14,149 bases of DNA from Pseudomonadota bacterium. Its GTDB lineage: Bacteria; Pseudomonadota; Alphaproteobacteria; Rhizobiales; Hyphomicrobiaceae. Shown piece after piece: positions 1 through 6,206 of this stretch. The notes under the pieces were generated by a model. The model ran no database searches. It saw only the letters and a list, made by a program, of their open reading frames with translations, and had not been told where the DNA came from. Both the position numbers and the translations under genes were made by a program. Each line of letters starts with the position of its first letter. Within the stretch, counting starts at the first letter, position 1. The stretch covers positions 1 to 14,149 of the forward strand of contig JAEZBU010000092.1 of the NCBI GenBank assembly GCA_023426855.1, in the 5' to 3' direction.

Positions 1-167
1 CAACGGTCGCAGAGGGCGTCGAGACGCAACAGCAGTTCGATGAGTTGGCGACGCTGGGCTGCACCGAAGCGCAGGGCTATTACTTCAGCCCGCCGAAGCC
101 AGGCAAAGAGATTTTGCCCAATGCAATAGAAGACAAGCACGGCAGCGAGCGCTCGATGGCTGCTTGA
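1..167 (+). CDS. EAL-domain protein, C-terminal end (partial)
   Basis: This is the last 54 codons of a gene that begins left of the window; the reading frame starts at base 3 and ends at TGA 165-167. The visible protein carries the C-terminal hallmark of EAL domains: VAEGVET, then Q..F..L..LGC, then QGYYFS-P-P. In this family the glutamate of the EGVET motif belongs to the active site that hydrolyses cyclic-di-GMP, and the QGY-FS-P segment closes the TIM barrel. The usual role is lowering cyclic-di-GMP, which commonly favours motility, so a place beside a flagellar locus makes sense. The upstream domains (GGDEF, PAS, membrane sensor) cannot be seen, so whether it is a full enzyme is unknown. 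It overlaps the next small gene by one base. Confidence 0.9.
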   Translation, partial: TVAEGVETQQQFDELATLGCTEAQGYYFSPPKPGKEILPNAIEDKHGSERSMAA

Positions 168-406
168 TGCAACCGGATCGGAATAGTGAGTCAATGGTTC
201 AGGTTATGATGATTGAGCCGAATGTTGCCCAAGCAGGGGTTGAGCGGGAGCGCAAGGGTTCGAGCGCAGCAGTCGTCATCAGGCTGGCGACGCTGGGTCT
301 GATGCTGCTGGTTCTGAACTCAGCTTTTCTGACGCGCGAAACGTTCGCCCAGAATGAGGCGAGCGATGTTTCTCCGGTCATGCTTTCGCTCGTGCGCGGC
401 GTATAG
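167..406 (+). CDS. Small predicted membrane or exported protein, function unknown
   Basis: A 79-residue open frame whose ATG shares its A with the TGA of the EAL gene (TGATG), an arrangement typical of translational coupling. Its TAG at 404-406 lies only four bases before a strong terminator hairpin, which supports it as the last gene of that transcript. The product has a polar N-terminus of about 32 residues, one hydrophobic stretch (about residues 33-55, LATLGLMLLVLNSAFL), and a short acidic tail starting near TFAQNEASD. This could be a signal anchor, or a signal peptide cleaved after the alanine of TFA; a later start at 194 (MVQVMM) would fit the latter better. I do not recognise a family. 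No strong ribosome binding site precedes either start. It may be a modest-confidence real gene or a chance frame. Confidence 0.5.
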   Translation: MQPDRNSESMVQVMMIEPNVAQAGVERERKGSSAAVVIRLATLGLMLLVLNSAFLTRETFAQNEASDVSPVMLSLVRGV

Positions 407-410
407 AAAG

Positions 411-443
411 CGGTGGCGGATTTCCATCCGCCACCGGATTTTT
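411..443 (+). terminator. Intrinsic terminator after the EAL/small-protein pair
   Basis: Bases 411-421 and 426-436 form a perfect 11-bp GC-rich stem (CGGTGGCGGAT with ATCCGCCACCG) around a four-base TTCC loop, followed by GGA and five T residues (439-443). It sits directly after the stop at 404-406. On the other strand it lies just past the stop of the TauE gene at 448 and is followed there by a weaker CTTTCT, so it may also end that convergent transcript. Confidence 0.88.
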
Positions 444-447
444 CTCG

Positions 448-1182
448 TCATGAGCGGATGAGCAGCATGAAACCGGTCGCTGCAAGGACGTACAATACGA
501 CGGCCTTGAACTGCGAGGCTGGTATGAAGCGGCGCATTCGTGTTCCGATTTCGACACCAACCAACGCTGGAGCAATCGCGATAACCGAAGCGCCCAGCAG
601 CGCGGGCGTCATTATTCCCGCGGTGAACAGGCCGATTGCCAAGACGATCGAAGACAGCGAAACGGCCAGATTGATGGCCTGAACCAGACGGTTCGGATCC
701 AACTCGATTGCCATCATGTAGGGAAACAGCGGCATCACCTGTGACCCGGTGAGGCCGGTCAAAATGCCATTGGCGAACCCGGTTGGCAGTTGCAGCGAAC
801 GCTCTGATGCTCTGGAAATTGCAAGCTCTGGACGTAGCAGTGACAGCAGCGCGTAGGCAATGATCACAATGCCGAGTGTGCGCGTTGCTACGGATTGCGC
901 AACCCAGGCCAGTAAATAAACGCCGATGGCGATACCTGGCAGCATGGCCAGATAGAGATTTGAGAACCGTCGTGCGATCTCAGAGAAATGGCCAGCCGTG
1001 AATGCCACGGTAACGTTTGTCGCCATGGCAGGAATGATGACCAGTGCCATGGCGGGCTTCAGTCCGATGGCGGACACAAGAAACGGTAGTGCGCACGACG
1101 AGTATCCCAACCCGGTCGCGCCTTTGACGATACCGGCCAGGAATAATCCGAGACCGGCAAGCATGAATAGAGACATATCCAT
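448..1182 (-). CDS. Sulfite exporter TauE/SafE family protein
   Basis: A polytopic membrane protein of 244 to 247 residues, the usual size for the TauE/SafE (DUF81) family. It has two halves, each opening with a hydrophobic helix and a glycine-rich turn: GIVKGATGLGYSS near the N-terminus and GILTGLTGSQVMPLFPY in the middle. That repeated G-x-x-x-G-x-x-G pattern is the family hallmark. Relatives move sulfite, sulfoacetate, taurine-derived anions or other small organic anions across the inner membrane; the substrate here cannot be read from sequence. Start choice: ATG at 1191 directly abuts an AGGGG (1192-1196), leaving no spacing, while ATG at 1182 is nine bases from it, so I prefer 1182; 1191 and 1176 are alternatives. 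It lies downstream of the Dit1/PvcA-like gene on the same strand, 108-117 bases away, and could export a product of it, but a hairpin separates them. Confidence 0.85.
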   Translation of the reverse strand: MDMSLFMLAGLGLFLAGIVKGATGLGYSSCALPFLVSAIGLKPAMALVIIPAMATNVTVAFTAGHFSEIARRFSNLYLAMLPGIAIGVYLLAWVAQSVATRTLGIVIIAYALLSLLRPELAISRASERSLQLPTGFANGILTGLTGSQVMPLFPYMMAIELDPNRLVQAINLAVSLSSIVLAIGLFTAGIMTPALLGASVIAIAPALVGVEIGTRMRRFIPASQFKAVVLYVLAATGFMLLIRS

Positions 1183-1212
1183 CCGCGCCATCCCCTAAAA
1201 GCACGGGTTGAA

Positions 1213-1238
1213 CGGCGCGATATCCCGGTATCGCGCCG
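1213..1238 (-). terminator. Strong hairpin between two minus-strand genes (terminator or attenuator candidate)
   Basis: Bases 1213-1222 and 1229-1238 are a perfect 10-bp inverted repeat (CGGCGCGATA with TATCGCGCCG) around a six-base loop. On the minus strand it falls between the end of the 264-residue gene and the TauE gene. The sequence after it on that strand begins TTCAACC and has a short TTTT only about 12 bases on, so it is not a textbook terminator. A second, weaker stem (TTCCGA 1249-1254 with TCGGAA 1265-1270) lies between it and the upstream gene's stop. It may reduce read-through or protect the mRNA end. Confidence 0.45.
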
Positions 1239-1299
1239 CAATGATGTGTTCCGAAGCGTGAGCCTCGGAAGTCCAATCTCATAGATTGTCAGGAATCGC

Positions 1300-2094
1300 T
1301 CAGTCGCTGGTTGCCGTGCCGCTAACGTCGGCATCGGTCAGGAACCAGGGTTTTACGCCGAAGCCACGTTTCAGCGAATACATGTAGAAGATCGGCATAT
1401 TGTCAGGAAAAAGCGGACGTTGATCCCGGCCGTTGAATGTCACGAAAATAGATGTCGGGAAGAACAGTTCAATGACCTGCTTCTCGATCATGTTCATGCG
1501 GAAGTACTTCCGCGCACCTTCTTCTGCAGTTCCTGCGCCGCGATACCAGCGCATGGCACTTTGCGTCAGCCCCTGGATGGTTTCTTCAGTCGGCTCGGCG
1601 AAGTCGGTGGTGTTAACGGCTCGTCCGGCGGTGTCTGTCAGTTCGCTCAGCAGATAGCAGGTGAACCCACGCTTGTCGGCTTCCTGTTCGACCTGCGTGA
1701 AGTAGCTCGTGATGTTCTGCGCCGTATGGCCGTTCAGATTGGCGTGGGTATCTGTCAGCACAAGGCTGATGAGGCAGCCGCCGCCGTAAGTTTCCTTCAC
1801 GCGCGCGGCCAGGGAGGCGAGGTAATCGAGGCACTGTAAATCGGGTGCCGCAATATCATTGCGCGGGCCCTTACCCCAGTACAGAACGAACTGGATGGGC
1901 TGACGCCGCATGACGGCGCGGGCGGCAAAATCCTTGAGGAGGGCAATATCGGATGGTTGTTCGCGCTTGAACGCCCAGGTGTTGAACGACTGGACGATCT
2001 TTTGAACTTCTTCGCTGCTCGGAAATTTCTTGAGAGTATTGATACTGGATGGAGGGCGTAGGTGTGGTTTCGTACTCGTGGACACGCTTTGCAT
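1300..2094 (-). CDS. Uncharacterised protein, possible remote Dit1/PvcA (isonitrile synthase) relative
   Basis: A soluble 264-residue protein with no signal peptide or membrane segment. I start it at ATG 2094, eight bases after a GAGAGAG stretch; a TTG two codons upstream (2100) is the longer option. The central block reads FVLYWGKGPRND, then CLDYLASLAARV, then ISLVLTDTHANLNGH and ITSYFTQVEQEA; the C-terminus has PIFYMYSLKRG and VKPWF. The spacing of GKxP, PD, L..L..RV...Y..G, TD and LxG...Y resembles the Dit1/PvcA family, whose members convert tyrosine or tryptophan to isonitriles. The family's SDGRVF-type motif is replaced by TDTHA, and the protein is shorter than the roughly 330 residues of PvcA, so an isonitrile activity is not established. 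This is recognition from memory, not a search. It is divergent from ftcR, and a CtrA-like site lies about 100 bases upstream. Confidence 0.75.
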   Translation of the reverse strand: MQSVSTSTKPHLRPPSSINTLKKFPSSEEVQKIVQSFNTWAFKREQPSDIALLKDFAARAVMRRQPIQFVLYWGKGPRNDIAAPDLQCLDYLASLAARVKETYGGGCLISLVLTDTHANLNGHTAQNITSYFTQVEQEADKRGFTCYLLSELTDTAGRAVNTTDFAEPTEETIQGLTQSAMRWYRGAGTAEEGARKYFRMNMIEKQVIELFFPTSIFVTFNGRDQRPLFPDNMPIFYMYSLKRGFGVKPWFLTDADVSGTATSD

Positions 2095-2191
2095 ACTCAA
2101 CTCTCTCGCGCTTGGCGTTGACGCAAACAGAAGTTTCTCCGGTGTGCGCAGTCACGGAGCTCTATTAGCCGCTACATGGTGGTTCGGAGCG

Positions 2192-2207
2192 GTTAAAATT
2201 AAGTTAA
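2192..2207 (-). promoter_or_regulatory. CtrA-type binding site candidate (proximal to the 264-residue gene)
   Basis: Read on the minus strand these bases are TTAA-CTTAATT-TTAAC, an exact match to the alphaproteobacterial CtrA consensus TTAA-N7-TTAAC. It points towards the minus-strand gene whose ATG is at 2094, ending 97 bases upstream of it, a distance that fits promoter control. Binding is inferred, not shown. Confidence 0.55.
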
Positions 2208-2478
2208 TATTCACCAACTGGTAACGTCTCGGCGCCGAATCGCTGCGAGATCGAGGTCTCTGTCAAGAGAGCTCCGGCAGTGTTCGCAGCTTACCGTCGA
2301 GCCCAGAAATGCGGCGTTTCCGGCGAGAAGTGCGTTGTGATGGCGTGCGGCGCAGCGTCCGTTGCCGGATGATGTTTCGATAAAGCCGCGCATTCTTGGT
2401 TTCAGTAAGGCAAACGCGTGCCCCATAGGCAGACGCAATATGAAGATGCATAGAAATGCCATCTGCGGTTGTTCAGAT

Positions 2479-2494
2479 GTTAATTTACAATTAA
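2479..2494 (-). promoter_or_regulatory. CtrA-type binding site candidate (proximal to ftcR)
   Basis: Read on the minus strand these bases are TTAA-TTGTAAA-TTAAC, again an exact TTAA-N7-TTAAC match. It ends 187 bases upstream of the ftcR start. Because CtrA heads the flagellar cascade in Caulobacter, a site in front of a flagellar master regulator is biologically sensible, although its orientation points away from ftcR. Confidence 0.55.
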
Positions 2495-2615
2495 AAAAAG
2501 AATACGCCCAGTACATCCGTTTTTGTTTCACTTCATTCGGCGGCGCATTACTCGAATGTGTGCAGAAATCCGCACCTGAGTTCTAAATTCAATTGTTGGA
2601 TTCGAATGGCGCATC

Positions 2616-2631
2616 TTCGCGTTGACGCGAA
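2616..2631. repeat. Perfect inverted repeat upstream of ftcR
   Basis: TTCGCG (2616-2621) and CGCGAA (2626-2631) flank a TTGA spacer. It is about 50 bases before the ftcR ATG. It could be an operator, for instance for autoregulation, or part of a dispersed intergenic repeat: the following CGCGAAAAGTGGA and GCATGATTCGGG recall intergenic repeats common in rhizobial genomes, as far as I remember them. No T run follows, so it is not a terminator. Confidence 0.45.
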
Positions 2632-2681
2632 AAGTGGAGAAATGTACCCGATTCAGTAGGGGCATGATTCGGGGGGCGGCC

Positions 2682-3353
2682 ATGATCCTAATCGCGGATG
2701 ATCGCGAGACCGTGACTGATGGGTATGCAACGTGGTTCGACCGCGAAGGCGTTTCGGCTTCTGGTATCGCGCCGGGCGATCTTTATACCTGGATTGATAC
2801 AGCTTCGGATGCCGATATGGGTGCCGTTGAAGCGTTTTTGCTTGGAGATTTTTCTGGGCGAGAAGCGCTTTCGCGGAAAATCCGTGGTCGTTCCGTGGCT
2901 GCTGTTATTGCGATAAACGACAACAAGTCGCTTGAAGAGACGCTTGATCTTTTCGCGGCTGGCGTCGACGACGTCGTCAAGAAGCCAATTCACGTGCGGG
3001 AAATTCTGGCGCGTATCCATGCTATTCGCCGGCGTGCGGCTGCTGAGGCCGATTGCGCTGTTTTCGGTGATTTGCGTGTGTTTTTCGATGGTCGCGATCC
3101 GGAAGTGTGCGGTGAGGTCTTGGCTTTGCCGCGCCGCGAACGCCGCATTCTTGAATACCTTGTCGTCAATAAGGGGCGCCGGGTAACAAAGAGTCAGATA
3201 TTTAATGCGGTGTACGGCCTTTTCGGTGAGGACATCGACGAAAATGTCGTGGAGAGCCATATAAGCAAATTGCGCAAGCGGTTGAGGCATCGGCTCGGTC
3301 AGGACCTGGTCGATTCGCAGCGCTATCTCGGTTACCGCCTGGTTCAGGCTTGA
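2682..3353 (+). CDS. ftcR: Flagellar transcriptional regulator FtcR/Rem, OmpR family
   Basis: A 223-residue two-domain response regulator. Residues 1-115 form a receiver-like domain: an acidic pocket at IADDRE, and the usual lysine in VVKKPIHVREILARI. Residues about 125-223 are a winged-helix OmpR-type DNA-binding domain with LPRRERRILEYLV and NVVESHISKLRKRLR, ending in a typical DSQRYLGYRL wing. It closely matches what I know of Brucella FtcR and Sinorhizobium Rem, which switch on flagellar genes including those downstream. I start at ATG 2682 because MILIADDRE aligns with the family's MIVVVDERE start; the longer frame from 2622 has a non-conserved N-terminus and an ATG at 2664 is a second option. 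The ribosome binding site is poor (GGGGGG at 2671-2676). Asp56 lies near the expected phosphorylation position, but lacks the usual surrounding motif. Confidence 0.93.
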   Translation: MILIADDRETVTDGYATWFDREGVSASGIAPGDLYTWIDTASDADMGAVEAFLLGDFSGREALSRKIRGRSVAAVIAINDNKSLEETLDLFAAGVDDVVKKPIHVREILARIHAIRRRAAAEADCAVFGDLRVFFDGRDPEVCGEVLALPRRERRILEYLVVNKGRRVTKSQIFNAVYGLFGEDIDENVVESHISKLRKRLRHRLGQDLVDSQRYLGYRLVQA

Positions 3354-3363
3354 TGTCTGTTTC

Positions 3364-3380
3364 TGGGGTTTTCAGCCCCA
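3364..3380 (+). terminator. Small hairpin after ftcR
   Basis: TGGGG (3364-3368) and CCCCA (3376-3380) can pair around a seven-base loop shortly after the ftcR stop. It is followed by CGCAAGG rather than a T run, so any termination would be weak. It may separate ftcR from the flgE transcript; the remaining bases up to 3438 presumably hold the flgE leader or promoter, but I see no clear -35/-10 pair. Confidence 0.3.
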
Positions 3381-3438
3381 CGCAAGGCGAACCTGTTCTC
3401 ATCTGACAATCAGAAGCCAGACTTCGGGATTACGACCA

Positions 3439-4689
3439 ATGAGCCTTTACGGCATGATGCGGACGAGTGCGTCTGGAATGGCGGCGCAGGCCAATCGGCT
3501 GGCAACGGTTGCTGACAATATCGCCAACATGAGTACGACAGGCTACAAGCGCGCGTCGACTGAATTTTCGTCGATGATCCTGGAGTCGGGGGGCGGTAGC
3601 TACACTTCGGGTAGTGTTCGCACGGACGTTCGTTATGGAATTAGTACCGAGGGGACGCTGGCCTATACGACGTCGACGACCGACCTTGCGGTGGACGGTC
3701 AAGGCTTCTTTCTCGTTGGTGGGAATTCCGGCCAAATTTACATGACGCGCGCTGGCTCGTTCGTTCCTGATGGGAGTGGGAGGCTCGTCAACGCCGCTGG
3801 CATGTATTTGATGGGGTATCCGCTTACGAATGGGAATCCATCCGTTGTCGCGAATGGCTACAATGGGCTTGAGGTCATCAATCTCGGCTCGCTTGCCCTG
3901 CAGGCCAATCCTTCGACGGCGGGTGAGTTTTATGTCAATTTCCCATTGAATGCAGACGACGTTGCGCCTGCCGATCTGCCTTCCGCTGGTGGCGCTGCCT
4001 ACACCGCGAAGACTTCGCTGCGAACTTTCGATAACCTCGGGAACGAGGTCATTGTCGACGTGTATAGTTCGAAAGTGGCTACCGGTGAGTGGGAGATCTC
4101 TGTCTATAATCGCGCCGACGCAAGCGCCAATGGTGGTTTTCCCTATTCATCCCCTCCCTTGGCAACGGAAACCTTGTTGTTCGACGCCAGCGGCCAAGTC
4201 GATACGGCGGGCGCCACGGGACTCTCCATTCCCATCCCGGGCGGCGGTACGGTTGAGCTCGATATGTCTCAATCCAGCCAGCTCGCTGCGGATTATTCCG
4301 TGCGAGAAGCGTCGATTGACGGCAATGCGCCTAGTGATGTCGATCGGGTCGAGTTTTCCGAAACCGGCGTCGTTTATGCGGTCTTCATGAATGGCGCGCG
4401 CGTTGCGACGCACCGCATTCCGCTGGCGACAGTCAATAGCCCGGACAATCTGCAGCCATTGCCGGGCAACGTCTACGCGCCAAGTGCCGACTCCGGAGAT
4501 GTCCGGGTTGGTTTCCCGGGGGATGGCGGCCTTGGAGTAATTGCGTCGCAAGCGCTGGAGCAATCGACTGTCGATTTGGCGACCGAACTTACGGCGATGA
4601 TTGAGTCCCAACGCAACTACACGGCCAATTCCAAGGTATTCCAGACCGGCGCCGACCTGATGGATGTGCTCGTGAACCTGAAGCGGTGA
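3439..4689 (+). CDS. flgE: Flagellar hook protein FlgE
   Basis: A 416-residue protein, near the usual size for hook protein. The N-terminus has the flagellar rod/hook signature: SLYGMMRTSASGM, then ANRLATVADNIANMSTTGYKR (about residues 17-37), whose helix packs into the inner tube. The middle contains the FlgE D1/D2 region, including VDGQGFFLVGG (about residues 85-95) and TRAGSF, features shared by FlgE, FlgF and FlgG. The C-terminus has LATELTAMIESQRNYTANSK and ends in VLVNLKR, the paired coiled helix. Its length and the following flgK-flgL identify it as hook rather than rod. FlgE is exported through the type III apparatus and polymerises under the FlgD cap into the universal joint. It has only a weak Shine-Dalgarno (CGGGA about 10 bases before the ATG). 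It starts the structural gene run, 85 bases after ftcR. Confidence 0.96.
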   Translation: MSLYGMMRTSASGMAAQANRLATVADNIANMSTTGYKRASTEFSSMILESGGGSYTSGSVRTDVRYGISTEGTLAYTTSTTDLAVDGQGFFLVGGNSGQIYMTRAGSFVPDGSGRLVNAAGMYLMGYPLTNGNPSVVANGYNGLEVINLGSLALQANPSTAGEFYVNFPLNADDVAPADLPSAGGAAYTAKTSLRTFDNLGNEVIVDVYSSKVATGEWEISVYNRADASANGGFPYSSPPLATETLLFDASGQVDTAGATGLSIPIPGGGTVELDMSQSSQLAADYSVREASIDGNAPSDVDRVEFSETGVVYAVFMNGARVATHRIPLATVNSPDNLQPLPGNVYAPSADSGDVRVGFPGDGGLGVIASQALEQSTVDLATELTAMIESQRNYTANSKVFQTGADLMDVLVNLKR

Positions 4690-4732
4690 TGATGCAGGGC
4701 GCGGCTAAACCCGGGCAGGGAGATCATATCGT

Positions 4733-6202
4733 ATGACGCTCTCGAACAGTCTCAGTATTGCGCGCTCCGGGTTGGCGGCGTTGGCGAGCCAGACTGCCGC
4801 GGTCGCGCGGAACACCGCGAATACCAATGATCTGCTCGCCTCCCGAAAGACGGTAAATGTCGTAACCGTTCCCGGTGCCGGCGTTCGTGTGATGTCCATA
4901 ACCCGGGCATCCGATAGCGCGTTGTTGACGCACATGGTGTCGACATATTCGGCTGCTGGACGACAAAATTCGATCGTTGAAGGTTTGGACCGCCTGGACC
5001 TTACCGTCAATGATCCGGAATTGGATGTTTCGCCGGCCGCGATGATCGCGCGTCTGAATAATGCGCTGCAGATTTACTCGGAGGGGCCGCAGGATCTTGC
5101 CCGGGCCAATGCTGCAGTAAATGCAGCAAGCGATCTGGTCAATTCTCTGCATGCTGCAACTGATACTGTGCAATATGTGCGGGAAAAGGCTGATGCCGAT
5201 ATCGCAAGCGCAGTCGACGGCCTGAACTCCCTTCTTGCGCAGTTTGAGGTTGTGAATACTGCGATCGTAAAAGGTACGCGCTCTGGCTCGGATGTCACCG
5301 ATTACCTTGATCAGCGTGATCGGCTGCTGCTGGCAATGTCCAATGAAATCGGCGTGCGTACAATTACGCGCGGCGACAATGACATGGTGGTCTTCACCGA
5401 TGGTGGCGTCACCCTGTTTGAGGGCAAAGCGCGCACGGTAACGTTCGAGCCGACATTGACGATGACGCCGACGTCTGTCGGAAACCACGTTTTTGTCGAC
5501 GGTGTGCAGGTTACAGGTGCCACGGGCGGCATGGCGAGCGGCACGGGCCGCTTGAGCGGTTTGACCGCGGTTCGCGATGAAATTGCCGTCGACTATCAAA
5601 CCCAGCTGGACGAAATCGCCCGTGGTTTGATCGAGATTTTTGCTGAAAGCGACCAAAGCGCTATTCCCGCACTTCCGGACGCGCCGGGTTTGTTTACATG
5701 GTCTGGCGCGCCTGCGATCCCGACCAGCGGATTGGCAATTACGGGCTTGGCTGGATCCATTCGCGTCCATGCAAGTGTCGATCCCATGCAAGGTGGGGAT
5801 GCTAACCTCCTGCGCAACGGCGGAATTGCTGGAGCAGCGTATATCTACAATACGGAAAACGCCTCTGGTTTCAGCGATCGTTTGCACGAGCTGGTTGGCA
5901 AAATGACCAGCCAGCGATCATTCGATCCCGATTCCCAGCTAAATACCACGGCCACGATCTACGGATTTTCCGCATCTTCGGTTGGCTGGCTGCAGGAGCT
6001 GCGCAAAACGGCAAGTTCGGAAGCTGAATACCGCACGACGATGTTCGAGCGATCGGCCGAATCTTTGTCAAAGGCGACAGGCGTCAGCCTTGAAGAGGAA
6101 ATGACGCTCATGCTGGAGCTGGAGCGGAGCTACCAGGCAACGTCGCGCCTTATATCGACGATCGACGAAATGTATCGTTCGCTATTGGCAGTGGCGGGGT
6201 AA
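4733..6202 (+). CDS. flgK: Hook-associated protein 1 FlgK
   Basis: A 489-residue hook-filament junction protein, which joins the hook to the filament. The N-terminus (SLSIARSGLAALASQTAAVARNTANTN) is the FlgK form of the rod/hook helix, with the usual NIAN..T.GY signature degenerate. Residues about 80-200 fit the coiled, helical segment that includes LNNALQIYSEGP, VQYVREKADADIASAVDGLN and VTDYLDQRDRLLLAMS, a conserved FlgK feature. The C-terminus, with VSLEEEMTLMLELERSYQATSRLISTIDEMYRSLL, is the conserved D0 helix. It follows flgE by 43 bases, with an AGGGAG about 11 bases before its ATG, and its stop is four bases from flgL. FlgK is exported late, after the hook is finished, usually with a FlgN chaperone; a FlgN-like gene lies near the end of this cluster. 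Confidence 0.95.
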   Translation: MTLSNSLSIARSGLAALASQTAAVARNTANTNDLLASRKTVNVVTVPGAGVRVMSITRASDSALLTHMVSTYSAAGRQNSIVEGLDRLDLTVNDPELDVSPAAMIARLNNALQIYSEGPQDLARANAAVNAASDLVNSLHAATDTVQYVREKADADIASAVDGLNSLLAQFEVVNTAIVKGTRSGSDVTDYLDQRDRLLLAMSNEIGVRTITRGDNDMVVFTDGGVTLFEGKARTVTFEPTLTMTPTSVGNHVFVDGVQVTGATGGMASGTGRLSGLTAVRDEIAVDYQTQLDEIARGLIEIFAESDQSAIPALPDAPGLFTWSGAPAIPTSGLAITGLAGSIRVHASVDPMQGGDANLLRNGGIAGAAYIYNTENASGFSDRLHELVGKMTSQRSFDPDSQLNTTATIYGFSASSVGWLQELRKTASSEAEYRTTMFERSAESLSKATGVSLEEEMTLMLELERSYQATSRLISTIDEMYRSLLAVAG

Positions 6203-6206
6203 TGCA

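Larger units (their letters stand above)
2095..2681. other. Long non-coding interval between divergent genes
   Basis: About 580 bases between the minus-strand 264-residue gene and ftcR. I see no tRNA, no recognisable protein and no mobile element. It has two AT-rich patches (about 2193-2215 and 2478-2510), each containing an exact TTAA-N7-TTAAC match on the minus strand, and a perfect inverted repeat at 2616-2631. Short open frames cross it on both strands but resemble nothing and lack ribosome binding sites. It most likely holds the promoters and control sites of the two flanking genes and a long ftcR leader. Confidence 0.7.

Noticed and set aside
2211..2531. 106-codon minus-strand frame in the non-coding interval
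   Set aside because: No family resemblance, no convincing ribosome binding site and no coding bias; it also runs across the CtrA-like site.
2362..2586. 74-codon plus-strand frame in the non-coding interval
   Set aside because: Irregular composition, no recognisable domain and it also covers the AT-rich patch that looks regulatory.
2622..2681. Longer ftcR start (20 extra codons)
   Set aside because: The family begins at MI-[LV]-[IV]; the extra segment starts inside the palindrome and is not protein-like.
4724..5887. 387-codon open frame on the minus strand opposite flgK
   Set aside because: It lies wholly antisense to a clear flgK, is rich in Arg, Cys, His and Ile as shadow frames are, and shows no domain.
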